Positions 19,101-26,858 of a stretch of DNA of 64,000 nt are shown here, piece after piece. Source of the stretch: Polyangia bacterium (GTDB lineage Bacteria > Myxococcota_A > Polyangia > Nannocystales > Nannocystaceae); the NCBI GenBank assembly GCA_030424595.1, contig JAUHWG010000021.1:62001-126000 (forward strand), given 5' to 3'. Position 1 is the first letter of the stretch, and the number at the start of each line of letters is the position of its first letter. A program made the position numbers and the translations under genes. The notes below the pieces were generated by a model. It saw only the letters and a program-made list of their open reading frames with translations. It was not told where the DNA came from and did no database searches.

Positions 19101-20506
19101 GCGATGATCCGCAGGCCGCGGAGCTCAAGCGTCAGGGTGAGGAGGTCTCGCGGGCGCAGGAGCTGGGTGAAGATGCCGGCGGGCGAGGTGACGCGCGAGC
19201 CCGCGGAGAGGCCGACCCGGAGCTCGCCGATCGCGGGCGAGGGCGGAGGGGCGGCCTCTCCGTAGACTATCGGCAGGGCGACCGGGCGGGGGAGCGGGCT
19301 CGGATCGACGACGACCCCGCCGGGGCGAGCTGCGTGCGCTCGCCACTCGAGCTCGCACTGGAGGACGACGCGCTCGCCGTCGGCGGTCGCGAGGCGGCCG
19401 ACGACGAAGGGGCGATGGGCCGCGGGGCGACCGGCGAGAACGCTGAGCCGCGGGGTGTGGAGCCCGACCGTGCGATCGGCGAGGACACCGACGATTCCGC
19501 GGCCGAGGAGGCGAGCGTCGCCGTCAAAGATGGCGACAAAGACAGGCATCGACACGGCGACGCGGTAGCGCTCGCCGGTCGACCGGCGGACGTCGGGCGC
19601 CGGGCCGAAGCCGATCACCGACTCCGGCACGCTGAGGGCCACGACGGCCCGCTTCGCCGCGCCGCTGGTCTCCTCGCCGACCTCGAGGAGGAGCCGGCGA
19701 AAGGGCGCGTCGTCGTCGGCGAAGTCAAAGCCGGTCGCGTCGGGGGGCCACAGATCGAGGCCGAAGGGGGCGTCGGCGCCGAGGACCAGCGCGGTCCGCA
19801 GGTCTGGCGGGGCGAGCATCACGCTCGCCGCGTCCGGGGCCATCAGGCCGACGGCGAAGAGGTGCCGGACGACGCTCTCACCGAAGCCGTGGAGGCGGAC
19901 GATCGACGGTCCCGCGACGAGGATGAGCCACGAGGGGTTGAAGGTGGCGACGGCGAGGCCGGCGCTGACAGCCTCGCTTTCGCTCCCGAGCGGGCAGAGG
20001 CGGCCGTCGAGGGCGATCGCTGAGGTCGCCTTCGCCGAGCCGTCGAGGAAGCCGACGAGCGGAAGACCGCGGCAGGCGAAGCCGCCCCACTCGAGGGCGA
20101 GGTCGAGGGCCCAGGTGTGCGCGCGGCTCCGGTAGATCGTCGCGACGAAGTCCGCTGGGATCTCCATGCCGGGGAAGCGGGCGCCGCTCAGGGTGATCCG
20201 GAGGCGGCCCGCGCTCTCCTTGACGACCTTGAGCGTCGGCGCGCCGGCGAAGCGGCCGGCGTCGATCGTCCAACGGTCGGCGCCGCCCAGGCGGAGACGG
20301 ACCAGGCCGCCGCCGTGGGTCAGCGTCACCTCGCCGAGGGCGATCGTCTGGAGGAGGTGGGGCGCGAGCGCTGCGGCCGGGAGGACCCGCCAGGCGACCG
20401 CAGGTCCGCCGCCCCGCGCGGGCACGACGAGGTGGGTCCGGGCGCCGTCGAGGCGGAGGCGCTCGGCGTCAGAGAGGGCGCTGAGGTTGAAGAGGGTCTC
20501 GAGCAT
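16115..20506 (-). CDS. Giant uncharacterised protein B (1463 aa)
   Basis: ATG at 20506 (MLETLFNLSALSD) with GGAGCCGGAG upstream is preferred to an ATG at 20584. There is no signal peptide. Residues about 1-650 look beta-rich. A proline hinge with RTPLTPRTPLTPRTPLI sits near 645-665. A conserved-looking block follows (SSLGAWLDVEGRW, HRATMGRDHYVRIVRRGFLF, PYGHRAVMITITERK) near 735-800. The last 300 residues are Gly/Val/Ser-rich amphipathic strands (FGGTWALDFGVASGGIYA, YVRAGGGISVMGIVSV, SFSVGF-like repeats) like a beta-barrel or beta-solenoid surface. It is the first gene of a two-gene unit, 20 bases before protein A. Function unknown; the pairing suggests a joint structure. A structural or contractile-particle role would be speculation. 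Confidence 0.85.
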   Translation of the reverse strand: MLETLFNLSALSDAERLRLDGARTHLVVPARGGGPAVAWRVLPAAALAPHLLQTIALGEVTLTHGGGLVRLRLGGADRWTIDAGRFAGAPTLKVVKESAGRLRITLSGARFPGMEIPADFVATIYRSRAHTWALDLALEWGGFACRGLPLVGFLDGSAKATSAIALDGRLCPLGSESEAVSAGLAVATFNPSWLILVAGPSIVRLHGFGESVVRHLFAVGLMAPDAASVMLAPPDLRTALVLGADAPFGLDLWPPDATGFDFADDDAPFRRLLLEVGEETSGAAKRAVVALSVPESVIGFGPAPDVRRSTGERYRVAVSMPVFVAIFDGDARLLGRGIVGVLADRTVGLHTPRLSVLAGRPAAHRPFVVGRLATADGERVVLQCELEWRAHAARPGGVVVDPSPLPRPVALPIVYGEAAPPPSPAIGELRVGLSAGSRVTSPAGIFTQLLRPRDLLTLTLELRGLRIIAAGEGATLARAAGASEARLIVFFPPQSVGEEAFHEPEVDDPLVNVKPPPVAAYIAAPSRLAFTLAAASPTLPFDLETLLDWQDERLSPHLAPAAVSPTGIAIVPEIRPPADDESAIEAPWRLILSPDQHGIWEHPHEVAEHGRWTALWHTRLGQRAIIGVRPRLPGPATPVAPVRPRTPLTPRTPLTPRTPLIRPPDSLGTSRGRVLRPMRPGLGLALRRIGDRPVIRAIWTPGYPDATPQNPGSMDMSLTRNDRRDLVYQSVKSDAPEAELVLLSSLGAWLDVEGRWRDETLPLLSWIHRATMGRDHYVRIVRRGFLFPYGHRAVMITITERKLQQQPVGRLAAYLRRRIFVVVVEPEVAYLPGDAGRFAHDGRELPFERVRIVDRMTPNLDRIPPLPQPDPHAIRIPSPTGPIHWDPEEAFWLRVSGEDLGLNFIAHDREGGRVDFTAPVAFIAQPSPTEPAGKIGAMASAAAASLADGPANRRTRPLGGKPLAFAPSLTPRDTTVEAASITFAASTTPWSLGDAHRPFYPSMAGAEVVAPTLRHFGGDASALAVTYHAKYLSQGFDGSGDVFLAATAPPALAFGGGRSTDQVGGLVTPSMRVGGLSRSLGLVGEGLGALDSGTFDPASYFGSTLDTRLLGGIALSAILGSPPLSAGQTPLWREEEAGGRRIYRLAWTTTAFKDSGFFRRTGGTSLTIEAAAEVSAGGQVSGSTSATMTAFRVELFEVIGIDVAKLAFIARPGEKPDVDVHITDVQMLGALSFVNKLKDFLDLASFADPPSVTVSASGVEVGYSVAIPAITVGVFSLQNLTLAAALTLPFDGSPLRARFAFSARHDPFTITVMIFGGGGFFALGVGLDGVESVEVLLEFGGTWALDFGVASGGIYAMAGIYVRYEDPATTELTGYVRAGGGISVMGIVSVSIEFYIGLTYQKQGDTAVAWGEASLTVEVEVLFFSVGFSATVRREFSGSSASPTFADALSSDEWAAYCAAFAA

Positions 20507-20728
20507 CGCTCCGGCTCCGTCCGTTGGGGAACGACCGAGGCTAGCGGACGGCAGAGCGCGCAGGCGCGGCGCGGGGCAGCACAATTTTCGTCAGGGCGTG
20601 CATCGGATGCAGCCAGCGCGCTCGCGGTGCGGCCGTGATCCGGTCGCGGACCGCACGACGAGCGGACGAGCGGAGCTTCGATCGTGACGTTGCCGATGTG
20701 GGTTGCTGGAGCTCGATCTGCGCTCGGT

Positions 20729-22330
20729 TCAGGACTCGTCGCGCCGGCGAGCGACGACCAGGAGGAGGAGGCCGAGCCCGAGGATTGCGGGAGACGGGGC
20801 GTCGCCGTCCGCCGTGCACGAGCAGCCAGCCTCCGCGTCGTTCGGGTTGAGCCCGCTCGGACCGGTCGCTGAGGCCGACCCCGCCGAGTCAGGGCTGACC
20901 GACGTCGCAGCGGTGTCTTCGCCCCCGGAGGTCGAGGTCGCGCCGCCGCTCTCCGTAGTCTCGCCGCCAGAGCCAGAGCCAGAGCCAGAGCCGTCCGTGC
21001 CGCCCGTGCCGTCCGTGCCGTCCGTGCCGTCCGAGTCGGTCGTATCACCGGTCGTCGACTCACCGTCGCAGGTCGACCACGGGCCCCAGGAGCAGCCATC
21101 GCAGACCCGAACCTGTTCGCCGTTGAACCCGCATGGGAGGCTCTCCATAGCCCCCTCTGGGCCACACTCACAGGCGGCCGAGGGGGCGACGCGGAGGGCG
21201 TCGACGGCGATCCGTCGCCCGACGTCGCCCGGAAGGTCGTAGTTGTCGCCGAGGCGGACCCATTGGTCGCCGCCCGCCGCGAGGGTGAAGACCCCGAGCG
21301 AGGCCCAACCTCCCGCGTTGGCCGCGTGGTCGAGGTAGACCTTGGTCGTCGCGCCTCCGTAGGCGATCTTGTAGGTGGCTTGGGCCGCGGGGTTCGGGAG
21401 CCCGCTCGGGATGTAGACGGAGAGCTCGTACTCGCCGGCCTCTTCGAGATCGAGGGTCCAGATCCCGCCCTCGATGTAGTCCGGCGAGGGGTTGTCGAGG
21501 GCCGTGTGGAGGGCGTGGCCGCCATGGCCGTCGATCGTCGCGTAGTTCTCAGGAGCGCCGCCGATGAGGATGCAGGGGCCGTCATCCTCGAGGGTCGCGC
21601 CCTCGGGCGGGATCGGCAGACACTCCATCGGCGGCGGCTCTTCGTCGCCCTGCGCGAGCAGCTCATCCCCTTGGGAGAGCCCGGTGTAGCCGTCGATCGG
21701 CTCAGGCAAGGTCGCCCGTCCGCCGTAGGATCCGCCGCTCCCCGAGCCGCCGAAGTTCGCGTCGCGGTGGAGGGCGAAGTGGAGGTGAGGCGTCGAGAAA
21801 TTGCCGCAGCTCTCAGCCTCGTTGCAGGACTGCCCGAGGGTCCCCAGGAGATCGCCCTGCGAGACCTTCTGCCCGGCGCTGACGCTGACGCTGTCGAGGT
21901 GGGCGTACATCGTCGTGTAGCTGTGGCCGTCATACACATGCTCGACGTAGACCCGTCGTCCGTAGGCGGCCCAGCCCGAGGTGCCCCAGCCGGCGGCGAG
22001 GACTGTCCCGCTCGTCGCCGCGAGGACTGGCTGACCCTTCCCCCAGTTGGGGCGGTCGGGGAGAACGAGATCGAGCGCGTGCCAGTCGTTCGCGCAGGAG
22101 CTGTCCTGCGCGCGGCAGTGGAGGGACGAGCCTGCGTTCGGGCCGTAGCCGGAGAGGACCTGGACCTTCTCTCCTGCCTCAAAGGGCAGGGCGAGGGAGA
22201 GACCCTCGGGCTTCGAGACCGCTCCCTCGGACTGGCAGTTGTCGTACTGACACGCCTCTGCGGGCCGTGGTGCGGCGACGACTCCGATGAAGAACGAGAG
22301 CGAGAGAACGAGAGGAGCGGAGCGGAGCAT
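20729..22330 (-). CDS. Secreted M23 (LytM-type) metallopeptidase with sorting tail
   Basis: 533 aa from ATG at 22330; an upstream in-frame ATG at 22432 would bury the signal peptide. The signal MLRSAPLVLSLSFFIGVV precedes EAC. The M23 domain (about residues 35-195) shows NDWHALDLV (first zinc ligands His and Asp), GQPVLAATSGTVLAAGW, MYAHLDSVSVSAGQKVSQGD and STPHLHFALH (the HxH pair), so it should cut peptidoglycan cross-links or other Gly-rich peptides. A carbohydrate-binding-like beta domain follows (about 260-390, DNPSPDYIEGGIWTLDLEEAG). Then comes a Thr/Asp/Gly/Ser linker with GSGSGSG and TDGTDGTDG, and the tail GCSCTADGDAPS, hydrophobic, ARRRDES, like MYXO-CTERM signals. It is likely surface-anchored after sorting. 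Confidence 0.88.
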   Translation of the reverse strand: MLRSAPLVLSLSFFIGVVAAPRPAEACQYDNCQSEGAVSKPEGLSLALPFEAGEKVQVLSGYGPNAGSSLHCRAQDSSCANDWHALDLVLPDRPNWGKGQPVLAATSGTVLAAGWGTSGWAAYGRRVYVEHVYDGHSYTTMYAHLDSVSVSAGQKVSQGDLLGTLGQSCNEAESCGNFSTPHLHFALHRDANFGGSGSGGSYGGRATLPEPIDGYTGLSQGDELLAQGDEEPPPMECLPIPPEGATLEDDGPCILIGGAPENYATIDGHGGHALHTALDNPSPDYIEGGIWTLDLEEAGEYELSVYIPSGLPNPAAQATYKIAYGGATTKVYLDHAANAGGWASLGVFTLAAGGDQWVRLGDNYDLPGDVGRRIAVDALRVAPSAACECGPEGAMESLPCGFNGEQVRVCDGCSWGPWSTCDGESTTGDTTDSDGTDGTDGTGGTDGSGSGSGSGGETTESGGATSTSGGEDTAATSVSPDSAGSASATGPSGLNPNDAEAGCSCTADGDAPSPAILGLGLLLLVVARRRDES

Positions 22331-22453
22331 GGGCCACGCGAGAATACACCAGCGCCTGTGGGCAAAAATTGCGCCCCCGCGAAGCTGCGAGTCGTGCTCC
22401 GCTGTCTGTGTCGGCTCGAAGTGCGGCGGCACGATGAGGAGCGGAGTGGGCCG

Positions 22454-23479
22454 CTAGAAGGCGATCGCGCCGGGGACCCGCGGGGTCCGCCGGGGACGAC
22501 CTGCGCGGATCCGGCTCCTGCCGGCGATCGTGATCCCGACGCCGATCGCGAGCATGACGGAGGCCGCAGCGATCAGGTAGACGCTCTCGTCGGTGCGGCT
22601 GGCCGAGTCCCTGTGATCCCGGGAGGCGTAGAGCATGCCCGCGCCGGCGATGACCCCGGTGAGGCTGAGGAGCGATACACCTACGCCCGCCCAGCTCTGC
22701 TTGAGCGATCCTCCGCGGAGGCTGATCGTCACCTCGCTGCGCGCCTCATCAAGTCGGAGCCGCTTCAAACCGGGGACGTCGTGGCCCCGGTCGCGCGGTA
22801 CCCGGAGCTGCGAGCCCCGGGGTACGTCGGCTCGGCAGGGCGCGACGCAGACCAGGACCCACTCGCCGAGGGTGAGGTCGTAGCGCTCGACGGAGACTCG
22901 ACTGCGGGCGCGAAGCTCGAGCGCGGTCATCGGCACCTCGAGGGGCGCCGTCGGAGCGGCGAGTGATCCCGCGGAGGCGATCGGGCTCAGCGCGGGTCCC
23001 TCTTCGGCGGCAGGTCTGACGATGCTTGGAGCGATGCTCGAGGGGGCTCGGAGCGGGCGCTCTACCGGGTCCACCTCGATCTCTCCGCCCGCCGGCAGAT
23101 CGAGCCACGGCGGCACTCCGCTCCCGGTCGACCCCGGGGCGAGAGGGGGGGCGGGTCGACCGGTCGAGAGCTCGGTGTCGCCTGCAGAGCGGGCGGTCTT
23201 CGAGGCTGAGGCTGAGGCTGAGGCTGAGGATGAGGATGAGGATGGATCGATCGCGGAGCTTGGCGGAGCATCGTCGGCCCGATCCGCAGGTTGGCGTGAG
23301 GGGGGATCCTCCGCCGAGTTGGTCTCCGGCGAGAGGTCTGCCCTGTTCGGGCGAAGGGCGTAGGTCTCGCTCGACAGCGACGATATCGGCGCCCGCGCGG
23401 CGATCGCTTGGGCTGGCAGCATGGCGACGACGAGGAGGACGCTGACGAAGGGCGCGAGGCGATGCGGCAAGAGCATCAT
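22454..23479 (-). CDS. Membrane protein with signal peptide and two C-terminal TM segments
   Basis: 341 aa. ATGATG at 23474-23479 gives MMLLPHRLAPFVSVLLVV ending AIA, a signal peptide; an upstream in-frame ATG at 23596 lies inside the divergent promoter. Residues about 60-115 are Ser/Ala/Asp low complexity, encoded in part by 6-base repeats at about 23205-23240. Residues 190-265 form a small beta domain with VCVAPCRADVP that resembles PEGA-like surface-lipoprotein modules (tentative). Two membrane segments follow (GVSLLSLTGVIAGAGMLY and VYLIAAASVMLAIGVGITI), then a basic tail. It is 123 bases upstream of the M23 gene on the same strand and may be cotranscribed. Function unknown. Confidence 0.7.
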   Translation of the reverse strand: MMLLPHRLAPFVSVLLVVAMLPAQAIAARAPISSLSSETYALRPNRADLSPETNSAEDPPSRQPADRADDAPPSSAIDPSSSSSSASASASASKTARSAGDTELSTGRPAPPLAPGSTGSGVPPWLDLPAGGEIEVDPVERPLRAPSSIAPSIVRPAAEEGPALSPIASAGSLAAPTAPLEVPMTALELRARSRVSVERYDLTLGEWVLVCVAPCRADVPRGSQLRVPRDRGHDVPGLKRLRLDEARSEVTISLRGGSLKQSWAGVGVSLLSLTGVIAGAGMLYASRDHRDSASRTDESVYLIAAASVMLAIGVGITIAGRSRIRAGRPRRTPRVPGAIAF

Positions 23480-23570
23480 CGTTCGAGGTCGACGTTGGTC
23501 GGAGGAGCTCTCCCTGTCAAGCGTCACCCACGGGGCACATTGCGCGCTCTCGATCGATGCTGGCGAAGGA

Positions 23571-23609
23571 GCATGGGAGGCGCATGGGAGGCGCATGGGA
23601 GGCGCATGG
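23571..23609. repeat. 11-base tandem repeat, four copies
   Basis: Four copies of gcatgggaggc in the 178-base divergent intergenic region between the membrane protein (starts 23479) and the caspase-like/FGE lipoprotein (starts 23658). It sits just upstream of the latter. Confidence 0.8.
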
Positions 23610-23657
23610 TCGCGACCGGATCAGCGCTCAGCCTCGCGATCTGGTAGCCTCGGCGCT

Positions 23658-26063
23658 GTGAATTCGGCGGGCAAGCCCGGTCCATGCTCCGCGCCTGCGG
23701 GGGAGAGCGGTGCCCGGTTCGGAGGGGGGTCTTGGCGGGCCGCGGCGCTGCTCGTCGCCCCTCTCGTAGGTCTTGCATCCTCCGGCTGTCTGCTCCCGTA
23801 TGAGCAAGCGGATCTTGCGGCGATTCAAGAGCCGCGGCTCCTCGTCGATCTCGAGGAGGAGCTGCGCTGGCCTGCGCTCCCCGTGCCGGGAGAGGGGGTC
23901 GAGACTCCGCGCAACGCCGTCAGCGAGGCGGCGCTCGTGATCGACCTCAGCGCCTATCAGCACCTCCCGCCGCGCCCCGGCGGGGCGAAGAACGCCGCCG
24001 CGTGGGTGCATTACTTTAGCGAGATCCGCGGCCTGCGACCGGAGAGCATCTTTTTGCTCGAGGGACCCGATGCGCAGCCCGCCGAGATCCTGGCCGCTGT
24101 CCAGAGCGCTGGGCAGATGACCGATCCGGGCGGGGCGGTCTGGGTTATCATCATAGGCTATAGCGTGACTCCGCTGGTTCAGACCTTCCCGAAGGTCGGC
24201 AGCGTCCTCCTCACCTACGGCGCGCCGACGGTGGAGCCTCTCCAGAGCGGTCAGGCCTTGCCGTTGCTGGCGATGACGAAGGATCTCCTGGACTGGTCGG
24301 AGGCGCCGGTCGTGCTCGTGCTCGACGCCTGCGGCCCGCCCGGGGTCGAGTTCTCGGAGGCGATGCTCGGCGGGGCGGAGCCGGTGCTCTACGGCTCGTC
24401 GTGGGAGCCCTCGGCGATGCACTTCACGCCGCGAGTCGGCCGGACGGCGGCGAAGATCGTCACGGAGACCAGCGAGGGGGGGCTGCGCGGGGTTCGGGGG
24501 ATGGTGATGACGTCGGGCATCGGCGATCGCTGCTTGGCGACCCTCCCCGGGGGGAACCGTCCTGCGCTCAGCTACCTCGCCCTGGGCGCGCTGCAGGGCT
24601 GGGGCGACGATGGGTCGCCCGACACGAAGCGGAGCCGCCCGTGGTTGAACCGCCGCTTCTTCGCGGCGGATGGGCGGGTCCACGGGATCGAGGCGCTCGA
24701 CTTCCTGGCGTCGATCACGAACGCGATCAGCGACTACAGCCGCGATCTGCCGCCGCGGATCCTCGGCCAGAGCCGTCGCCGGCTCGTCCTCGCGGGCAAG
24801 GGAGAGGCGAGCGCGCCGACGATCGAGGCGCTGCTCGGTGAGCCGGAGGATCGCGGGCTCGTCGGCGACACCGGAGGGGAGGCGTCGCCGCGGGCGGCGT
24901 CGTTCCGCTTCGCAGGCGGGGCGCGGATTCGACGTCCACCGCCGATCGCCGGATGGAAGGCCCAAAGCGCCAAGGTGCGGGCCGATCTCGCGCCGCTGCT
25001 GACGCGGGCCGACGATCCGACGACCTCGCCGGAGCTGCTCAAGGAGTCCTGGTGTCACCTGCGGGCGAAGGATCCTGGGGTCGACGCGCTCATCGACCGC
25101 GAGTGCGCTCGCTGGCGACGTTACCTCCAGCGTTGGCGGGCGTTCTACCCGGTGTTGGACGGTGATCACGAGGTTTTGTTGCGCATGCTCGAGCGTGAGC
25201 CGAGGGCGGTCGGGGTCGCCGCGATCCGCAGGTTTCTCCGGGTCTACGACGAATACCCCGATCATCCGCGGGTGGTCGCTGTGGAGTCGGCCATGCGCGC
25301 GCACCTGAGCGGCGAATCACAGGATGTCCTGCGAGACAGGGCCGAGTTCGGCGCCAGCGCGAGCATTGACAGCGGTCGGTACTTTCGCGGCTGCACCGAC
25401 GCAGACAGCGGGTGCGAGGAGGACGAGACCCCGCAGCTGCGCGGCCTCTCGAGCTATCGCATCGATCGCCAGGAGGTCGCCCGCCGCGACTATGAGCACT
25501 GTCGCCGCGCGGGCGCCTGCGAGGTCGTCGATCTGGGTGTCTGCTACGCGTGGACCGGCGAGGGGTTTAAGCCTGGAGCCGCGCTACCGCCGGCGTTCCT
25601 CCGTCCTCTGGCGCCTCAGGTCTGCGTGACCTGGGCGCAGGCCCAGAGCTATTGCGAGTGGCTCGGCAAGCGCCTGCCGACGGAGCTGGAGTGGGAGGTC
25701 GCGGCCCGCGGCGGAGATCGACGGATCTACCCTTGGGGTGACGAGGAGCCCGACTGTGCCAGCGCCAACTATGCAGAGTGCGGGCGCCTCCCCGTGGACG
25801 TCGACGCCCTGACCTCACGCGAGGACGTCTTCGGCCTGCAGCACATGGCCGGGAACGTCAGCGAGTGGGTCCACGATCGCTATCGCGACACCTACCGTCG
25901 GACCCGAACGCGCAACCCCTCGGGATCGCTGCAGGGCAGGCTGCGAGGGGTCCGCGGCGGATCCTTCTACGATCCCCCCGAGGTGCTCCGGGCCTCCTAT
26001 CGCTACGCCCTCACCCCCGAGTACGGCTATGCGACGGTCGGGTTTCGCTGCGCCGCCGACTGA
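23658..26063 (+). CDS. Lipoprotein: degenerate caspase-like domain fused to FGE-sulfatase domain
   Basis: About 801 aa from GTG at 23658; an earlier in-frame ATG (23421) is unlikely because it overlaps the divergent gene. The signal AAALLVAPLVGLASSGC has a lipobox. Residues about 90-330 read like a caspase/C14 fold: strand VIDLSAYQHLP, helix, VWVIIIGYSVTP where YSGHG is expected, and VVLVLDACGPPG with the Cys of the DAC motif. The catalytic His is absent, so classic peptidase activity is doubtful. Residues about 575-801 are an FGE-sulfatase (SUMF1-like) module: GLSSYRIDRQEVARRDYEHC, CVTWAQAQSYCEWLGKRLPT, ELEWEVAARGG, GNVSEWVHDRY, GVRGGSFYDPP and GFRCAAD. It is exported and lipid-anchored, so a sulfatase-maturation role is unlikely; a binding or scaffold role is more plausible. 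Confidence 0.85.
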   Translation: MNSAGKPGPCSAPAGESGARFGGGSWRAAALLVAPLVGLASSGCLLPYEQADLAAIQEPRLLVDLEEELRWPALPVPGEGVETPRNAVSEAALVIDLSAYQHLPPRPGGAKNAAAWVHYFSEIRGLRPESIFLLEGPDAQPAEILAAVQSAGQMTDPGGAVWVIIIGYSVTPLVQTFPKVGSVLLTYGAPTVEPLQSGQALPLLAMTKDLLDWSEAPVVLVLDACGPPGVEFSEAMLGGAEPVLYGSSWEPSAMHFTPRVGRTAAKIVTETSEGGLRGVRGMVMTSGIGDRCLATLPGGNRPALSYLALGALQGWGDDGSPDTKRSRPWLNRRFFAADGRVHGIEALDFLASITNAISDYSRDLPPRILGQSRRRLVLAGKGEASAPTIEALLGEPEDRGLVGDTGGEASPRAASFRFAGGARIRRPPPIAGWKAQSAKVRADLAPLLTRADDPTTSPELLKESWCHLRAKDPGVDALIDRECARWRRYLQRWRAFYPVLDGDHEVLLRMLEREPRAVGVAAIRRFLRVYDEYPDHPRVVAVESAMRAHLSGESQDVLRDRAEFGASASIDSGRYFRGCTDADSGCEEDETPQLRGLSSYRIDRQEVARRDYEHCRRAGACEVVDLGVCYAWTGEGFKPGAALPPAFLRPLAPQVCVTWAQAQSYCEWLGKRLPTELEWEVAARGGDRRIYPWGDEEPDCASANYAECGRLPVDVDALTSREDVFGLQHMAGNVSEWVHDRYRDTYRRTRTRNPSGSLQGRLRGVRGGSFYDPPEVLRASYRYALTPEYGYATVGFRCAAD

Positions 26064-26138
26064 CGCTGCGCGGCATGGTTGTCGAGAGCGGCCGTCCTCC
26101 GTGGGGACCTTGTCGGGGGAGCAGCGCGAGCAGTATGG

Positions 26139-26501
26139 CTATAGCGAAGGTGTCGGCAGTCCGTTCAGCCGCAGGAAGGAGAGCTGATCGAAGTAGTTGC
26201 GCTGACGGATGATGAGCCCGTCTTCGATCTCGTAGATGTTTACGCCCAGGAGCCCGACGGCGTCCTCCCACTCGAGGATGACCCGGCCGCCTTCAGCCCC
26301 GTAGAGGTGCTTGATGAGACAATGAAGCGGGGCTGCGGCGAAGTAGGCCGCGAACATCTCTGCGATCGCCGCGCGCCCCTCGACGGGCGGAGCGAAGGCG
26401 ACGTGCAGCGAGGCGCCCTCGGCGTAGAGCGTAGAGCACGCTGCAACATCACGCTCATTGAAGACCTTCACCCATCGTTGGATCAGCTCATCCTGGTTCA
26501 T
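26139..26501 (-). CDS. NTF2-like / SnoaL-like protein
   Basis: 120 aa. ATG at 26501 (MNQDELIQRWVKVFNERDV) with GAGGAA five bases upstream fixes the start; a longer upstream frame is non-coding in appearance. The pattern is helix, then GASLHVAFAPPVEGRAAIAEM, then strands GRVILEWEDAVG and IYEIEDGLIIRQRNYFD, which is the cone-shaped NTF2/SnoaL fold used for small hydrophobic ligands, isomerases or as a scaffold. It is cytosolic and convergent with the FGE lipoprotein gene. Substrate unknown. Confidence 0.85.
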   Translation of the reverse strand: MNQDELIQRWVKVFNERDVAACSTLYAEGASLHVAFAPPVEGRAAIAEMFAAYFAAAPLHCLIKHLYGAEGGRVILEWEDAVGLLGVNIYEIEDGLIIRQRNYFDQLSFLRLNGLPTPSL

Positions 26502-26858
26502 GTCGTTCCTCGAATCTTCGCGTATCAGAGCCGCTAGGGACCGCCCGCGCAGGGCGAGACTAGCGCGGACCTGCCCCAGCAACAATGAGGAGCACAGCGG
26601 CGAGCGGCGGGTGGGTCCGCGCGGGGTCCGGGATGGTGATGAGGTACGTGCCCAGGGGACGCTCGCCCGGTGCGAGGGGGCTGTGCGCTCGCGTTGCTCG
26701 GTAGGATACGGGCCTTTTGCGAGGCCGGCGTTCGAAGACGTTCGCGGCCATTTGTGTCTCGGCCTCGCCTGATATCGACACAGAGGCACGGGCAGCCCCC
26801 TTGGGCCCCTTCACCGCGGCATGAACCGCGCAGCCTGGCCTCGCGAAGGGAACCTGTT
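26502..26858. other. Gene-free region upstream of the NTF2-like gene
   Basis: 357 bases between two minus-strand genes. Minus-strand frames continue through it but have non-coding amino-acid composition (Arg/Pro/Ser-rich). It contains a plausible promoter area for the NTF2-like gene. No RNA gene or strong hairpin was seen. Confidence 0.35.

Noticed and set aside
16304..20023. Open plus-strand frame of 1239 codons
   Set aside because: It lies opposite the giant protein B gene, has Arg/Gly/Asp/Glu-rich composition and no ribosome-binding site. It is the antisense shadow of a GC-rich gene.
12315..20506. Giant proteins as a contractile injection or toxin complex component
   Set aside because: No sheath, tube, baseplate or AAA+ genes flank the pair, so the claim would have no support beyond size and beta content.
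23658..26063. Diversity-generating retroelement target (FGE/C-type-lectin module)
   Set aside because: No template repeat, Avd or reverse transcriptase nearby, and no A-rich variable repeat at the 3' end.
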